Under the pieces are notes generated by a model. That model saw only the letters and a list, made by a program, of their open reading frames with translations. It made no database searches and had not been told where the DNA came from. Below, piece by piece: positions 1-6,418 of a DNA stretch of 28,254 nucleotides. Location: positions 1 through 28,254 of IMG/VR virus record IMGVR_UViG_3300044645_002168; one strand, given 5' to 3'. The translations under genes were made by a program, and so were the position numbers. Position 1 is the first letter of the stretch, and each line of letters opens with the position of its first letter. Source of the DNA: a virus.

Positions 1-674
1 AGCTTTTTGTAGTAGTTGGCGTTGGCGTTGATCATCGCTTCGGCTGACTCTTGCAGGCGCTCTTCGCGTTTCTGGCCCTTGTCATCCAGCTGTGCAAAGA
101 ACCGGCGCAGCATGTCGCTGTAGCTCAACTCACCCAGCGCTTCAGATGAATTGCCCAGCTCGGTGTAATCATTCGGCGCAGCTGTTGCCGTGCACAGCAG
201 CCGGTACGGCATCTTGGCCATGAAGCGAGTGATCGCCTTTCTGGTGGAGCCGTTAAACGATTTCAGGATGCTCGATTCGTCGCAGACAACCGCACCAAAA
301 TCAGCAGGATCAAACAGGTGGAGCCTGTCGTAGTTCGTGATCACGATCCGCCCCATCACGCTGCCATCGCTAGAGCGGTGAGCCTCAATGCCGAACTTTT
401 CACCCTCGCGGATGGTCTGCGCGGCGACGGCCAGCGGGGTCAGGATTAGCACCGGGTGGGCGGTGTGACGCGCCACGTTTTCAGCCCATGTGAGCTGCAT
501 GGCGGTTTTGCCTAGGCCGCAGTCAGCAAAGATTGCGGCGCGGCCCTTGCGGACAGCCCACTCGACTAGGGCTTGCTGGAAGTCGAACAGCTGCGGCGGC
601 ATGAACACTGGATCGAAGCCGTGGTCAGCGCCGGTGTGGAGCTTGCGGTCTAGGAACTCAGCGTAGGTGGTCAT
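1..674 (-). CDS. DEAD/SNF2-type SF2 helicase, partial at left edge
   Basis: The first 224 codons of a leftward gene that runs off the window. Visible SF2 motifs are a Walker A (CGLGKT, about residue 51), a Walker B-like VVCDESS and a motif III-like CTATAAPND. The Q-motif region lies just before Walker A (LFDFQQ). This order matches the phage SNF2-like DEAD/DEAH helicases often found in replication and recombination blocks; the product would be an ATP-dependent DNA translocase or helicase. The C-terminal RecA lobe is outside the window, so substrate and completeness cannot be judged. The ATG at 674-672 overlaps the upstream stop in an ATGA arrangement, suggesting coupled translation and placing it last in sequence in a chain of overlapping early genes. 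Confidence 0.85.
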   Translation of the reverse strand, partial: MTTYAEFLDRKLHTGADHGFDPVFMPPQLFDFQQALVEWAVRKGRAAIFADCGLGKTAMQLTWAENVARHTAHPVLILTPLAVAAQTIREGEKFGIEAHRSSDGSVMGRIVITNYDRLHLFDPADFGAVVCDESSILKSFNGSTRKAITRFMAKMPYRLLCTATAAPNDYTELGNSSEALGELSYSDMLRRFFAQLDDKGQKREERLQESAEAMINANANYYKK

Positions 675-886
675 CGCAGATCCTCCAGCAGCATCCGCGC
701 TGCGTCGTGCGCCGACAGCCGGCCCTCATTGCGCTGGTGCATCACCAGCAGCTCAGCGGCCAGATGCTCGATTACGGCAGCCACGCCACGGCGGCGGGCT
801 GAGGCGTCGGGCCAGGCCTGCAGTGCATCGTTAAAGGCCTCTTCATAGGCCACGGTGCAGCGGCCTAGCAGGGTGTTGTCAGGCAT
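671..886 (-). CDS. Small hypothetical early protein, 71 aa
   Basis: I do not recognise this protein. The frame stays open upstream of 886, but the ATG at 886-884 is preceded by a strong Shine-Dalgarno-like GGGAGGGG, so I start it there. It is predicted mostly helical and contains an acidic/leucine stretch (VIEHLAAELLVMHQ). Its start lies inside the end of the 43-aa membrane gene (879-1010), and its stop overlaps the helicase start by four bases (ATGA). It is therefore the middle link of a coupled early operon. No catalytic motif or cysteine cluster is visible. Confidence 0.6.
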   Translation of the reverse strand: MPDNTLLGRCTVAYEEAFNDALQAWPDASARRRGVAAVIEHLAAELLVMHQRNEGRLSAHDAARMLLEDLR

Positions 887-1010
887 CAATCCCCTCCCCC
901 ACCAACCGCTCACACAGCGCCCACCACAGCGACGTGGCGAGGGTGGCGGTGCCGACAATGACCAACACGGCGATGATCTCGACCATGCCGGCGAGGATGC
1001 AGAGGGTCAT
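879..1010 (-). CDS. Small membrane protein, 43 aa
   Basis: A short gene with a single strongly hydrophobic segment (about residues 3-31, rich in I, L, V, A and two W) followed by a charged tail (CERLVGEGIDA). It is very likely a one-pass membrane peptide. The ATG at 1010-1008 overlaps the stop of the preceding gene in an ATGA arrangement, and its last eight bases overlap the start of the next gene, so it fills otherwise empty space in the operon. This packing is the main evidence that it is real. The function is unknown; small phage membrane peptides of this kind can be host-modifying, but nothing here shows that. Confidence 0.55.
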   Translation of the reverse strand: MTLCILAGMVEIIAVLVIVGTATLATSLWWALCERLVGEGIDA

Positions 1011-1300
1011 GGCTGGGCCTCCGCATCAGCCGGTGGTTTCATGGCCTGGATTCGGCCGTAATTGCCTTGGGCCCGTTCAAGCTCGCGGCGGCAATAGGCC
1101 AGCTTGTTCTCCGCCCGCTCCAGCAGCGTGTGATACGCCTCTGCCCAGGTTTCGTGGTAGCTGTGCCGATCAGATCGGCGCGCCTCTTTGCCGCCCCAGT
1201 GATCATCTGCCGGCCAGACGTAGCAAGCGGTGGCCTTGGTGCATTCAACGAGCTTGATCTCGCCCCACTTGAGGCGCCAAAGAGTGATCGGTGCGCTCAC
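1007..1300 (-). CDS. Hypothetical early phage protein, 97 aa
   Basis: An unrecognised soluble protein. The start is a GTG at 1300-1298 overlapping the upstream stop (GTGA), which supports translational coupling. The N-terminal half is aromatic-rich with a WRLKWGEIKLVECTKA stretch. The second half (about residues 50-85) is a charged helix, possibly coiled coil (TLLERAENKLAYCRRELERAQ). There is no metal-binding pattern and no obvious fold. It lies between a coiled-coil protein and the 43-aa membrane peptide in the leftward early operon. Confidence 0.6.
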   Translation of the reverse strand: MSAPITLWRLKWGEIKLVECTKATACYVWPADDHWGGKEARRSDRHSYHETWAEAYHTLLERAENKLAYCRRELERAQGNYGRIQAMKPPADAEAQP

Positions 1301-1653
1301 GCCTCCACCTCCCTCACCTGCTGCCGCAACGCCCGCAGCAGCACCGCCGTAGGCGATTCCCTGAGCATCCCCAGCTGGTGGTCAATCAGCATCAGCACCC
1401 GGCCGCGCATCAGCTCCTGGCCCTGGGATAGGGCAGCCTGCAGCGCCGGGGATTCGTGCAGCGCTTCGGTGGCACGGGCGACGGCGGCCTGTTCGGCGGC
1501 GAGGGCCTGTTGATCGGTTTCGATTCGGGCTAGCAGGGTGTCGAGCTGCTGGCGGATGGTGTCGAGTGACGGGGGCGGCGCGCAGGGCGCCTGATGGTGG
1601 CCCATTGGTACATGGCGAGTGGTCTCCACCACCCTACCGCAACGGTTCCCCAT
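1297..1653 (-). CDS. Coiled-coil hypothetical protein, 118 aa
   Basis: An unrecognised protein dominated by a predicted coiled coil from about residue 28 to the end: heptad-like leucine and alanine spacing in QQLDTLLARIETDQQALAAE and again near the C-terminus. The start is uncertain. An ATG at 1653 and a GTG at 1659 are both possible, and both lie within 12 bases of the upstream stop at 1663. Its stop overlaps the next gene's GTG start by four bases. A structural or adaptor role is possible, but there is no sequence evidence for a particular partner. Confidence 0.55.
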   Translation of the reverse strand: MGNRCGRVVETTRHVPMGHHQAPCAPPPSLDTIRQQLDTLLARIETDQQALAAEQAAVARATEALHESPALQAALSQGQELMRGRVLMLIDHQLGMLRESPTAVLLRALRQQVREVEA

Positions 1654-1662
1654 TTGCACCCA

Positions 1663-2130
1663 TCAGCAGCCAGATTCGTCATCCCATGGGCTGCCTGCCA
1701 CCTGCCAGCGGCCTTTCATCGTGCGTTGGTGGCCGCCAAGAAAGCTCTGCATCGTTGCCCGAGGGATCCCTTGGCGCTCCGCCCATTGCCACCTGCCGCG
1801 GATCGTGACGCGAATGACTCGTCCGCGCTGAAGATCGCGCAGCCTCCACGCCGGCTCGGCGTCTGGACACGGCTGGTCATCCTCGCAACGCTTGACCCAC
1901 CAAACCCAGTTCCCGCCGGTGTTGCTGATCCGCTCGCGCCTGATCAATCCCATCGCCTCCAGCTTGGTCAGCGACCGATTCAGGGATGCGCGATCGGTGC
2001 CTAGCTGCTGGGCCATCTCGCTGAGGTCAGCCCACCAGCTAGGGCACAGCTGCTCTAGCTGCACCATCGTCAGCAGCAGTTCACAGCGCACCTGATGACG
2101 CAGTGCTGCCAGGTAGGCGGGTTCAATCAT
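1663..2130 (-). CDS. Winged-helix DNA-binding protein, 155 aa
   Basis: Residues about 30-70 read as a winged helix-turn-helix: WADLSEMAQQLGTDRASLNR, then a second helix with SLTKLEAMGLIRRE and a wing-like beta segment. This is the usual layout for MarR-type or replication-initiator-like wHTH domains. A second DNA-binding-like stretch (WQWAERQGIPRATMQSFLGG) occurs near residue 115. It may be an early regulator or an accessory replication protein. It is the first large gene of the outer leftward operon. Its ATG overlaps the stop of the small upstream frame (2127-2246), and its stop is close to the next gene. The DNA-binding call is firm; the biological role is inference. Confidence 0.65.
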   Translation of the reverse strand: MIEPAYLAALRHQVRCELLLTMVQLEQLCPSWWADLSEMAQQLGTDRASLNRSLTKLEAMGLIRRERISNTGGNWVWWVKRCEDDQPCPDAEPAWRLRDLQRGRVIRVTIRGRWQWAERQGIPRATMQSFLGGHQRTMKGRWQVAGSPWDDESGC

Positions 2131-2246
2131 GGCGCGGAATAGGAGCCACCCGCTCGTTGCTTGCTGCCGCCCTGAGCCTTACAAAGCCGGAACCAGCGGC
2201 AGTCCTCGATGGGACCCGTACAGACCAGAGGCCGATTGAGACCCAC
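2127..2246 (-). CDS. Possible small cysteine-containing protein, 39 aa (GTG start)
   Basis: A short frame starting at a GTG (2246-2244) whose TGA overlaps the ATG of the winged-helix gene (ATGA), as expected for a coupled operon gene. It contains three cysteines in a short span (CTGPIEDC, then C six residues later), which could bind a metal or be chance. It lies in the same frame as a 25-codon open frame upstream, separated by a single TAG. The pair may therefore be one gene with an in-frame amber codon, or the remains of one. Low confidence because of length. Confidence 0.35.
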   Translation of the reverse strand: MGLNRPLVCTGPIEDCRWFRLCKAQGGSKQRAGGSYSAP

Positions 2247-2249
2247 CGC

Positions 2250-2327
2250 CTAGCCCGGGCAGTGGTCGGCATCGTCAGGGAGCAGCGTGTGCGGATGGCC
2301 CCAGTACCCTACCTCATAGGTTCCCAT
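2250..2327 (-). CDS. Possible 25-aa leader peptide ending in TAG
   Basis: An ATG at 2327-2325 is preceded at good spacing by AGAGGG, one of the better Shine-Dalgarno-like sites in this block, and opens a 25-codon frame ending in TAG at 2252-2250. Two codons later, in the same frame, the 39-aa frame begins. Real initiation seems plausible; whether the product is a leader peptide, the N-terminal half of a broken gene, or part of a read-through protein cannot be told from sequence alone. Confidence 0.3.
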   Translation of the reverse strand: MGTYEVGYWGHPHTLLPDDADHCPG

Positions 2328-2365
2328 CCGGTACCCTCTAGAGTAGATTCACTGAACAGAGCGCG
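2328..2365. promoter_or_regulatory. Divergent promoter/operator region
   Basis: Only 38 bases separate the leftward early block from the rightward RHH gene. TAGAGT at 2339-2344 fits a cyanobacterial-like TAnnnT -10 box for the rightward gene. The 7-mer GTACCCT occurs twice as a direct repeat (2304-2310 and 2331-2337), 27 bp apart, and could be the operator of the adjacent RHH protein. No convincing -35 box is visible for either direction. Confidence 0.35.
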
Positions 2366-2557
2366 ATGCCCAGCTGGCCCCTGAAACCCGGACACCGGCA
2401 AATCTCCGTTGAACTGCCCGCCGAACAGGTGGATCACCTTGACCGCGAGGCCGAACTGCGGGGGCTCGGTAGGGTCGGATACCTGCGGCAGTTGCTCTTC
2501 GAGGACATGCGCCGGCAGTCTCGCGCTCAGCGTCAAGCCGCACGCAAAGCGGGGTGA
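2366..2557 (+). CDS. Ribbon-helix-helix (Arc/CopG-like) regulator, 63 aa
   Basis: A short protein with a clear RHH layout: a basic beta strand (RQISVELPAEQ, residues 11-21), helix one (DHLDREAELRG), a glycine turn, then helix two (GYLRQLLFEDMRRQ) and a basic tail. Such proteins dimerise and insert the paired strands into the DNA major groove, usually as repressors of their own promoter and of neighbours. It is transcribed away from the leftward early operon across a 38-bp divergent region, so it probably controls that operon and itself. Its last 25 bases overlap the 3' end of the exonuclease gene on the other strand. Confidence 0.7.
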   Translation: MPSWPLKPGHRQISVELPAEQVDHLDREAELRGLGRVGYLRQLLFEDMRRQSRAQRQAARKAG

Positions 2558-3405
2558 TCGCTGCCCAGCAGCTGCGCCACCGTCCACGCCCCATGTCCTG
2601 ATGGTGGTGTGGCCAGCTCCAGCGCTTCAGGGTGGAGCCGTAACACATGAGCCAGTGCGCCGGTGGCAGCAGCATCACTGCGCACCCCCTTGACGGCATG
2701 GGCCCAGGCGACGTGGCCGATGTAGCGGCGCCGCAGCTCGGCCATCTTCTCAGGCGGCCAGAACACCTCCTCGCAGCCGCCAGGCCACACCATCAGATTC
2801 ATCGCCCCATCCAAGCGGATGCCGTAGCGCTCCTGGGCCAGCAGGTCGTAGCCCGCCAGCTGCAGCGGCCACGCCTGATCGGGCTTTGCCTTCTCCTGGC
2901 TCACCTTGGTTTTCCAGTCCACGATCAGCCACTGCCCGGCTACGCGGGCGATCAGATCCGGCGTGCCGGTGTAGAACAACTGCAGTGAGGCCAGCGGCGA
3001 CTCGCAGGCAATCACCTCCTCAATCTGCGGCAGGAACAACCGCCGCCAGGTGGCCAACAGCATCAGCGACTCGGCGAACTGCACCGGCGGCGCGGCGACG
3101 CTCAGCAGCTCCTGCCTGATCAGGGCGTGGAGCTCGGTGCCGATGTCGGCGCGGCCGTTGCGATGTAGATCCATGTAGGCCTCGGCCTCATCCGGCCGCA
3201 TGCCTTCCTTGTTGATCAGCTTGCGGCGCCAGTGCTCGGGGTTGAAGCCCTTGGCGCCAGAGAGGCCGAGCACCTGTGAGCAGCTGGGCGGCTGCAGCCA
3301 CCGCCCACGGCGCTGCGACCACACCCAGTAGCGATGGCTGAGCTCATCAAATTGAATGCCCCCCTGCTGCGGCAGGAGGGCGATCCGTGGGCGATCGGTG
3401 GTCAA
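2533..3405 (-). CDS. PD-(D/E)XK nuclease (RecB/Cas4-like phage exonuclease)
   Basis: A 290-aa nuclease. The conserved core is readable: GTELHALI (residues 89-96), GTPDLIA (D150), VDWKTK (D163, K165) and a downstream QLAGY (Q182, Y186) typical of the RecB/Cas4/lambda-exonuclease superfamily. These residues coordinate metal for cleavage; the role would be resecting double-stranded ends to give single strands for the neighbouring Erf-like annealing protein. It is the distal gene of the leftward recombination operon. The start is a TTG at 3405-3403 directly after the upstream TGA; no ATG occurs before residue 69, and the N-terminal region (SHRYWVW) resembles the family's usual opening, so the TTG start is favoured. 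Confidence 0.85.
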   Translation of the reverse strand: MTTDRPRIALLPQQGGIQFDELSHRYWVWSQRRGRWLQPPSCSQVLGLSGAKGFNPEHWRRKLINKEGMRPDEAEAYMDLHRNGRADIGTELHALIRQELLSVAAPPVQFAESLMLLATWRRLFLPQIEEVIACESPLASLQLFYTGTPDLIARVAGQWLIVDWKTKVSQEKAKPDQAWPLQLAGYDLLAQERYGIRLDGAMNLMVWPGGCEEVFWPPEKMAELRRRYIGHVAWAHAVKGVRSDAAATGALAHVLRLHPEALELATPPSGHGAWTVAQLLGSDHPALRAA

Positions 3406-3912
3406 TCAGCCGCCCCATCCGCCGGGGGCAGGCTGTCCCCACTGCGGCGGTGCTGCTGCTGGCGGAGCAGCTGCCGGAGGCGCCGCAGGGTAGCCCGCTG
3501 GCGGCCCGGCAGGCTGCGGCGCTGCTGCTGGCGGATACCCAGCAGGCGCAGGCTGTTGGGCAGGCTGCCCATAGGCGGGCGTTTGGGATGGGGCTGAGGC
3601 AGGAGATCCCCACTGCCCGCCGCCCTGCTGCTGCGCCTTCTGCGCTAGGTAGGCGGCGCGTTCGCTGGGGCTTTCGATCTGGCCATTGAGCACCGGGGCG
3701 TTGTTCTCGCCGGTGCCGCGCCAGACGGACAGGCGCAGCTTGAAGAACTGCTCCCCGGTTTGCTGATTGACTTCCAACCCTTGGCCCTGCTGCATCGCTT
3801 GGGACAACTCCCAGATCAGCTGGGCGGGAAGCTCGACAGCACCGTTCAGGATCGGGGCCTTGGGGTTCTGGGACGGCTGGGCGTTCCAGAGATTGACACG
3901 TGCGCTCTTCAT
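3406..3912 (-). CDS. Recombination-operon protein with Pro/Gln/Ala-rich tail, 168 aa
   Basis: The protein has a folded N-terminal part (residues 1 to about 95, beta-rich: FFKLRLSVWRG, NAPVLNGQIESP) and a long disordered tail made of P, A, G and Q up to the end. This two-part shape resembles single-strand-binding proteins, and it sits between the Erf-like annealing protein and the exonuclease, where SSBs often occur. However, the acidic tip typical of SSBs (DDDIPF-like) is absent; it ends in GGWGG. I therefore call it only an SSB-like candidate. The start is the ATG at 3912, two bases after the upstream stop; the longer open frame upstream overlaps the Erf gene and is not used. Confidence 0.6.
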   Translation of the reverse strand: MKSARVNLWNAQPSQNPKAPILNGAVELPAQLIWELSQAMQQGQGLEVNQQTGEQFFKLRLSVWRGTGENNAPVLNGQIESPSERAAYLAQKAQQQGGGQWGSPASAPSQTPAYGQPAQQPAPAGYPPAAAPQPAGPPAGYPAAPPAAAPPAAAPPQWGQPAPGGWGG

Positions 3913-3914
3913 GG

Positions 3915-4493
3915 TCAGACGTATGCGGAGGGATCGGGTTGAGGCTGTGGAGCAGTGGCAGCCCAGGGCTGCTGTTGGGGCGGAGCGGCATAGGCGGGCG
4001 CCGCCGGTGCTGGCTGCTCCCACGGCTGTGGACCTGCAGCAGGCGCCGCGTCATGCGCTGCATCCTCATCGGAGGCGCAGATGCCGAGCAGCAGCTGCAG
4101 GTTCACCCTGAAGCCGCTGGTGGCCGCAGCGCTGATCGCGCTGGAGCTGGTCAGGCTCAGCACCGGGAACTGAGACAGTCGCCAGCCGCCGCCGCTGTGC
4201 CGCAGCATGGTGGACACCACAAACCCACCCGGCACGATGCTGATGGTATTGGCGATGATCACCTGCTGCGCCATCAGGGCAGGGCGGACGGCCTCCAGCA
4301 ACCCTGGCAGGTTCAGGTAGGCGTGACGCCGGCCTTTAATGTCGGCGACGTCGTTCGGAGCCAGGCTGCCGAACGCAGGGAAGGCGGCAGCCACTGCCGC
4401 ATCAAGCGCGGCCAGTTGCTGGCCAGTGGGGCCGCAATTCGGTGGCAGCAATTCATCGATCGGGGCGGCATCAGCCCCGCGTGCTGTGGGCAT
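3915..4493 (-). CDS. Erf-like single-strand annealing protein
   Basis: A 192-aa protein matching the ERF recombination family pattern: FPAFGSLAPNDVADIKGRRH followed by YLNLPGLLEAVRPALMAQQV and a beta region with TMLRHSGGGWRLSQFPV. ERF proteins anneal complementary single strands and work with an exonuclease and an SSB in phage recombination. In the usual family the next block reads like ITYARRYALxALLGI; here it is SGFRVNLQLLLGI, so the YARRY signature is degraded although the following LLGI..DED acidic segment is kept. Residues about 145-192 form a disordered P/A/Q tail. The gene is followed directly by the SSB-like candidate. Confidence 0.75.
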   Translation of the reverse strand: MPTARGADAAPIDELLPPNCGPTGQQLAALDAAVAAAFPAFGSLAPNDVADIKGRRHAYLNLPGLLEAVRPALMAQQVIIANTISIVPGGFVVSTMLRHSGGGWRLSQFPVLSLTSSSAISAAATSGFRVNLQLLLGICASDEDAAHDAAPAAGPQPWEQPAPAAPAYAAPPQQQPWAATAPQPQPDPSAYV

Positions 4494-4547
4494 GGTCAGA
4501 ATCGAGCGGTAGGACGGCCAGATTGGGCACGGCTCTGGCGGGCCGGG

Positions 4548-4703
4548 TCAGCTGCGGCGATCAAGCTCAGCCTCCAGCAGCAACGCTGCCATGCTGTTCA
4601 TTGATCGCCGGTCATCAGCTGCCGCCGCCCGTAAGCGGTCGAACAGTAGAACAGGCAGCCGCAGCGTAATGCTGCGCGCCTCAGTGGTTGCTGCTGGCAT
4701 CAT
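4548..4703 (-). CDS. Ribbon-helix-helix protein, about 51 aa
   Basis: A short protein with an RHH core: RSITLRLPVLLFDRLRAAAAD, then MNSMAALLLEAELDRR. The start is uncertain: ATGs at 4703 and 4700, or a GTG at 4739 inside the end of the helicase gene. A TATAGT -10-like box on this strand (4728-4723) lies about 20 bases before the ATGs, which favours those starts and suggests the gene has its own promoter. It may regulate the downstream Erf/exonuclease genes. The RHH assignment rests on the amphipathic strand and the helix spacing. Confidence 0.6.
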   Translation of the reverse strand: MMPAATTEARSITLRLPVLLFDRLRAAAADDRRSMNSMAALLLEAELDRRS

Positions 4704-4723
4704 CGCGGGCGCAGTTGCCGCCA

Positions 4724-6196
4724 CTATACCCCACCCCACGACCGCTGCAGCCGCTTCGTGGCCGCCAGCCGCTGCGCAGGGCTCAGCAGCATCCTCAGCA
4801 TCATCTGCCCTTGGGCCCAGCCCGGCTGCAGCCCTAGCGCTGGCTCCAGCACCTTCAACGTCTCATCCTCCATCACGTCAAGGTAGTTGAGCCAGCGGCG
4901 CAGGTCCGGGGCCCGCTGCTCCACCTCCAAGCGGCACCGCTCATTCAGCAGCCGCCGCGCGACCACAGGATGCGCCTGGGCCAGCAGGTCGGGGGTGATT
5001 TCGATCAGCTTGGCGCCGGTCTGGTGCACCTCCGTCTCGATCGGTTCGCCCTCCGTCACCTCACCCGTGTCCGGGTCAATCACTGCCTCGCGCTTCTCGC
5101 GGGGTTCCTGCACCTCGGCATTGAGCTTCCAGTCCATCTCCGCATCAGGCGGCGGCAGCCGGCGCCAGTTGTCCGTATGGTCGATGAGCAGCGCCGCATC
5201 CTTCCCTGGCGCTGGCCTGAGCACCCGCCCGATCAACTGGCGCCACAGCCTGAGGCTGGCAGTGGGCCGCAAGATCTGCAGGCAGGTCGCCTCCGGCACG
5301 TCGAGGCCCTCATCAATCACAGCACAGGCGCAAAGCACCGTGATCTGGCCGCGGCGGAATCGCTCAAAGATCCCCCGTCGCTCAGGCTTCGGGGTGTCGC
5401 CGTCCACCGCTTCGGCGGCGATGCCCTGGTCTCGGTACTGCTCCGCCACCTGGTGGGCATGCGGAACACTCACCGCCACGCAGATGGTCCGCTCACGGTT
5501 CGGGTTGAGCTGCATCCAGTCGCGGACGATCTCGCCTTGGATCTCGACCACCTTGCGCTCCATGTCGGCGGTGGTGAAGTCGCCGCCGCGCTTGCGCATG
5601 CCCCTGGAGTCGATCCGATGCGGGGCGGCGAATAGCCGGTAGCGGCAAAGCTTGCCTGCTGCCATCAGCTCGCCGGCCTCCGGGCCATTGAGCAGCAGAT
5701 CGAACATCTCTTCGTCGCCCAGCCCTTTGCCATCGGGCCTGACCGGCGTGGCAGTGAGCCCGCCAAAGCGCCGCGGCTGCGCCGCCTCGATCACCTTGCG
5801 CCAGGTGGGGGATGGTGCGTGGTGGCATTCATCGGCCAGCAGGGTGCAGCCCGTCAGCTGCTCCAGCAGCTTCAATCGCCGCACCATCGTGGGCACCATG
5901 CCCACCACCACCCGGCGATCCATCCGGGGGCGGCTGCCGGCCGTCACCATGGCGATCACCTGCTGCGGGCCTAGGTGCGCCTGCAGGCTGGCCACGATCT
6001 GCTGCAGAATCTCCTCTCGGTGGCAGATCACCACCACTTGCTCACCACGGGCGAGGGCGCGGCGAACCAGCTCGGCGATGATCACGGTCTTGCCGCAGCC
6101 GGTAGGCCCAACCATGCAGGGCCGCCGCCCGTCAAGCATGGCCGCGTCGCCGGCATCGGCGAGGTGGGTCTGGTAGTCGCGGAGCTGAAAGGGCAT
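4724..6196 (-). CDS. SF2 DNA helicase (UvsW/RecG/RadD-like)
   Basis: A 490-aa two-lobe helicase. Motifs are Walker A GPTGCGKT (residues 30-37), DECH (122-125), TATP (148-151), a second lobe with VLCACAVIDEGLDVPEA (motif V, about 287-303) and QLIGRVLRP (motif VI, 320-328). This is the complete catalytic core of a restriction-type/RadD-like SF2 enzyme that remodels branched DNA using ATP. The open frame reaches upstream to 6433, but the ATG at 6196 gives the N-terminus MPFQLRDYQ typical of the family (Q-motif) and leaves room for the divergent promoter. It is the first gene of the inner leftward operon, followed by RHH, Erf, SSB-like and exonuclease genes. Confidence 0.85.
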   Translation of the reverse strand: MPFQLRDYQTHLADAGDAAMLDGRRPCMVGPTGCGKTVIIAELVRRALARGEQVVVICHREEILQQIVASLQAHLGPQQVIAMVTAGSRPRMDRRVVVGMVPTMVRRLKLLEQLTGCTLLADECHHAPSPTWRKVIEAAQPRRFGGLTATPVRPDGKGLGDEEMFDLLLNGPEAGELMAAGKLCRYRLFAAPHRIDSRGMRKRGGDFTTADMERKVVEIQGEIVRDWMQLNPNRERTICVAVSVPHAHQVAEQYRDQGIAAEAVDGDTPKPERRGIFERFRRGQITVLCACAVIDEGLDVPEATCLQILRPTASLRLWRQLIGRVLRPAPGKDAALLIDHTDNWRRLPPPDAEMDWKLNAEVQEPREKREAVIDPDTGEVTEGEPIETEVHQTGAKLIEITPDLLAQAHPVVARRLLNERCRLEVEQRAPDLRRWLNYLDVMEDETLKVLEPALGLQPGWAQGQMMLRMLLSPAQRLAATKRLQRSWGGV

Positions 6197-6250
6197 GGCG
6201 GCTGGTGGTGCGTATGCTAAGGTTCTACAACCTATGCGCAACCCTACCAT
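6197..6250. promoter_or_regulatory. Divergent promoter with inverted repeat
   Basis: This 54-bp gap separates the leftward helicase operon from the rightward RHH-primase operon. TAAGGT (6218-6223) fits a TAnnnT -10 for the rightward side. On the other strand TAGCAT (6219-6214) is a possible -10 with TTGCGC 16 bases before it. An inverted repeat AGGTT-CTAC-AACCT (6220-6233) overlaps these boxes and could be the operator for the adjacent RHH protein. Confidence 0.45.
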
Positions 6251-6415
6251 ATGCCGCCCGCAGCCCGCAGCACCCCCCTCAACGTCATGGTCAAGCCATG
6301 GCACGTCGAGGCTCTTGACCGCATCGCCGCCGCCACGGCCGGGGTTGACACCCGCAGCGCCGTTGTCCGCATGCTGATCGAGCAGGCAGACAAGGCCCTC
6401 GCCGCCAAGGCGTGA
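6251..6415 (+). CDS. Ribbon-helix-helix protein, 54 aa
   Basis: A small rightward gene with an RHH pattern: strand STPLNVMVKPWHVEALDR, then a turn (GVDTRS) and helix two AVVRMLIEQADKALAAK. It starts at the ATG at 6251 and stops three bases before the primase start, so the two are co-transcribed. Placed at the divergent control region between the helicase operon and the replication operon, it is a good candidate for the switch protein of both. The spacing to the -10 box is normal; no clear Shine-Dalgarno sequence precedes the ATG. Confidence 0.65.
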   Translation: MPPAARSTPLNVMVKPWHVEALDRIAAATAGVDTRSAVVRMLIEQADKALAAKA

Positions 6416-6418
6416 ACC

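Noticed and set aside
2103-2384. 93-aa rightward open frame before the RHH gene
   Set aside because: It overlaps the leftward small frames and promoter, has no ribosome site, and its translation shows no plausible fold.
3347-4069. 240-aa leftward open frame and 205-aa upstream extension
   Set aside because: They overlap the Erf-like gene in another frame; the translation is serine/arginine-rich noise, and the SSB-like gene starts at 3912.
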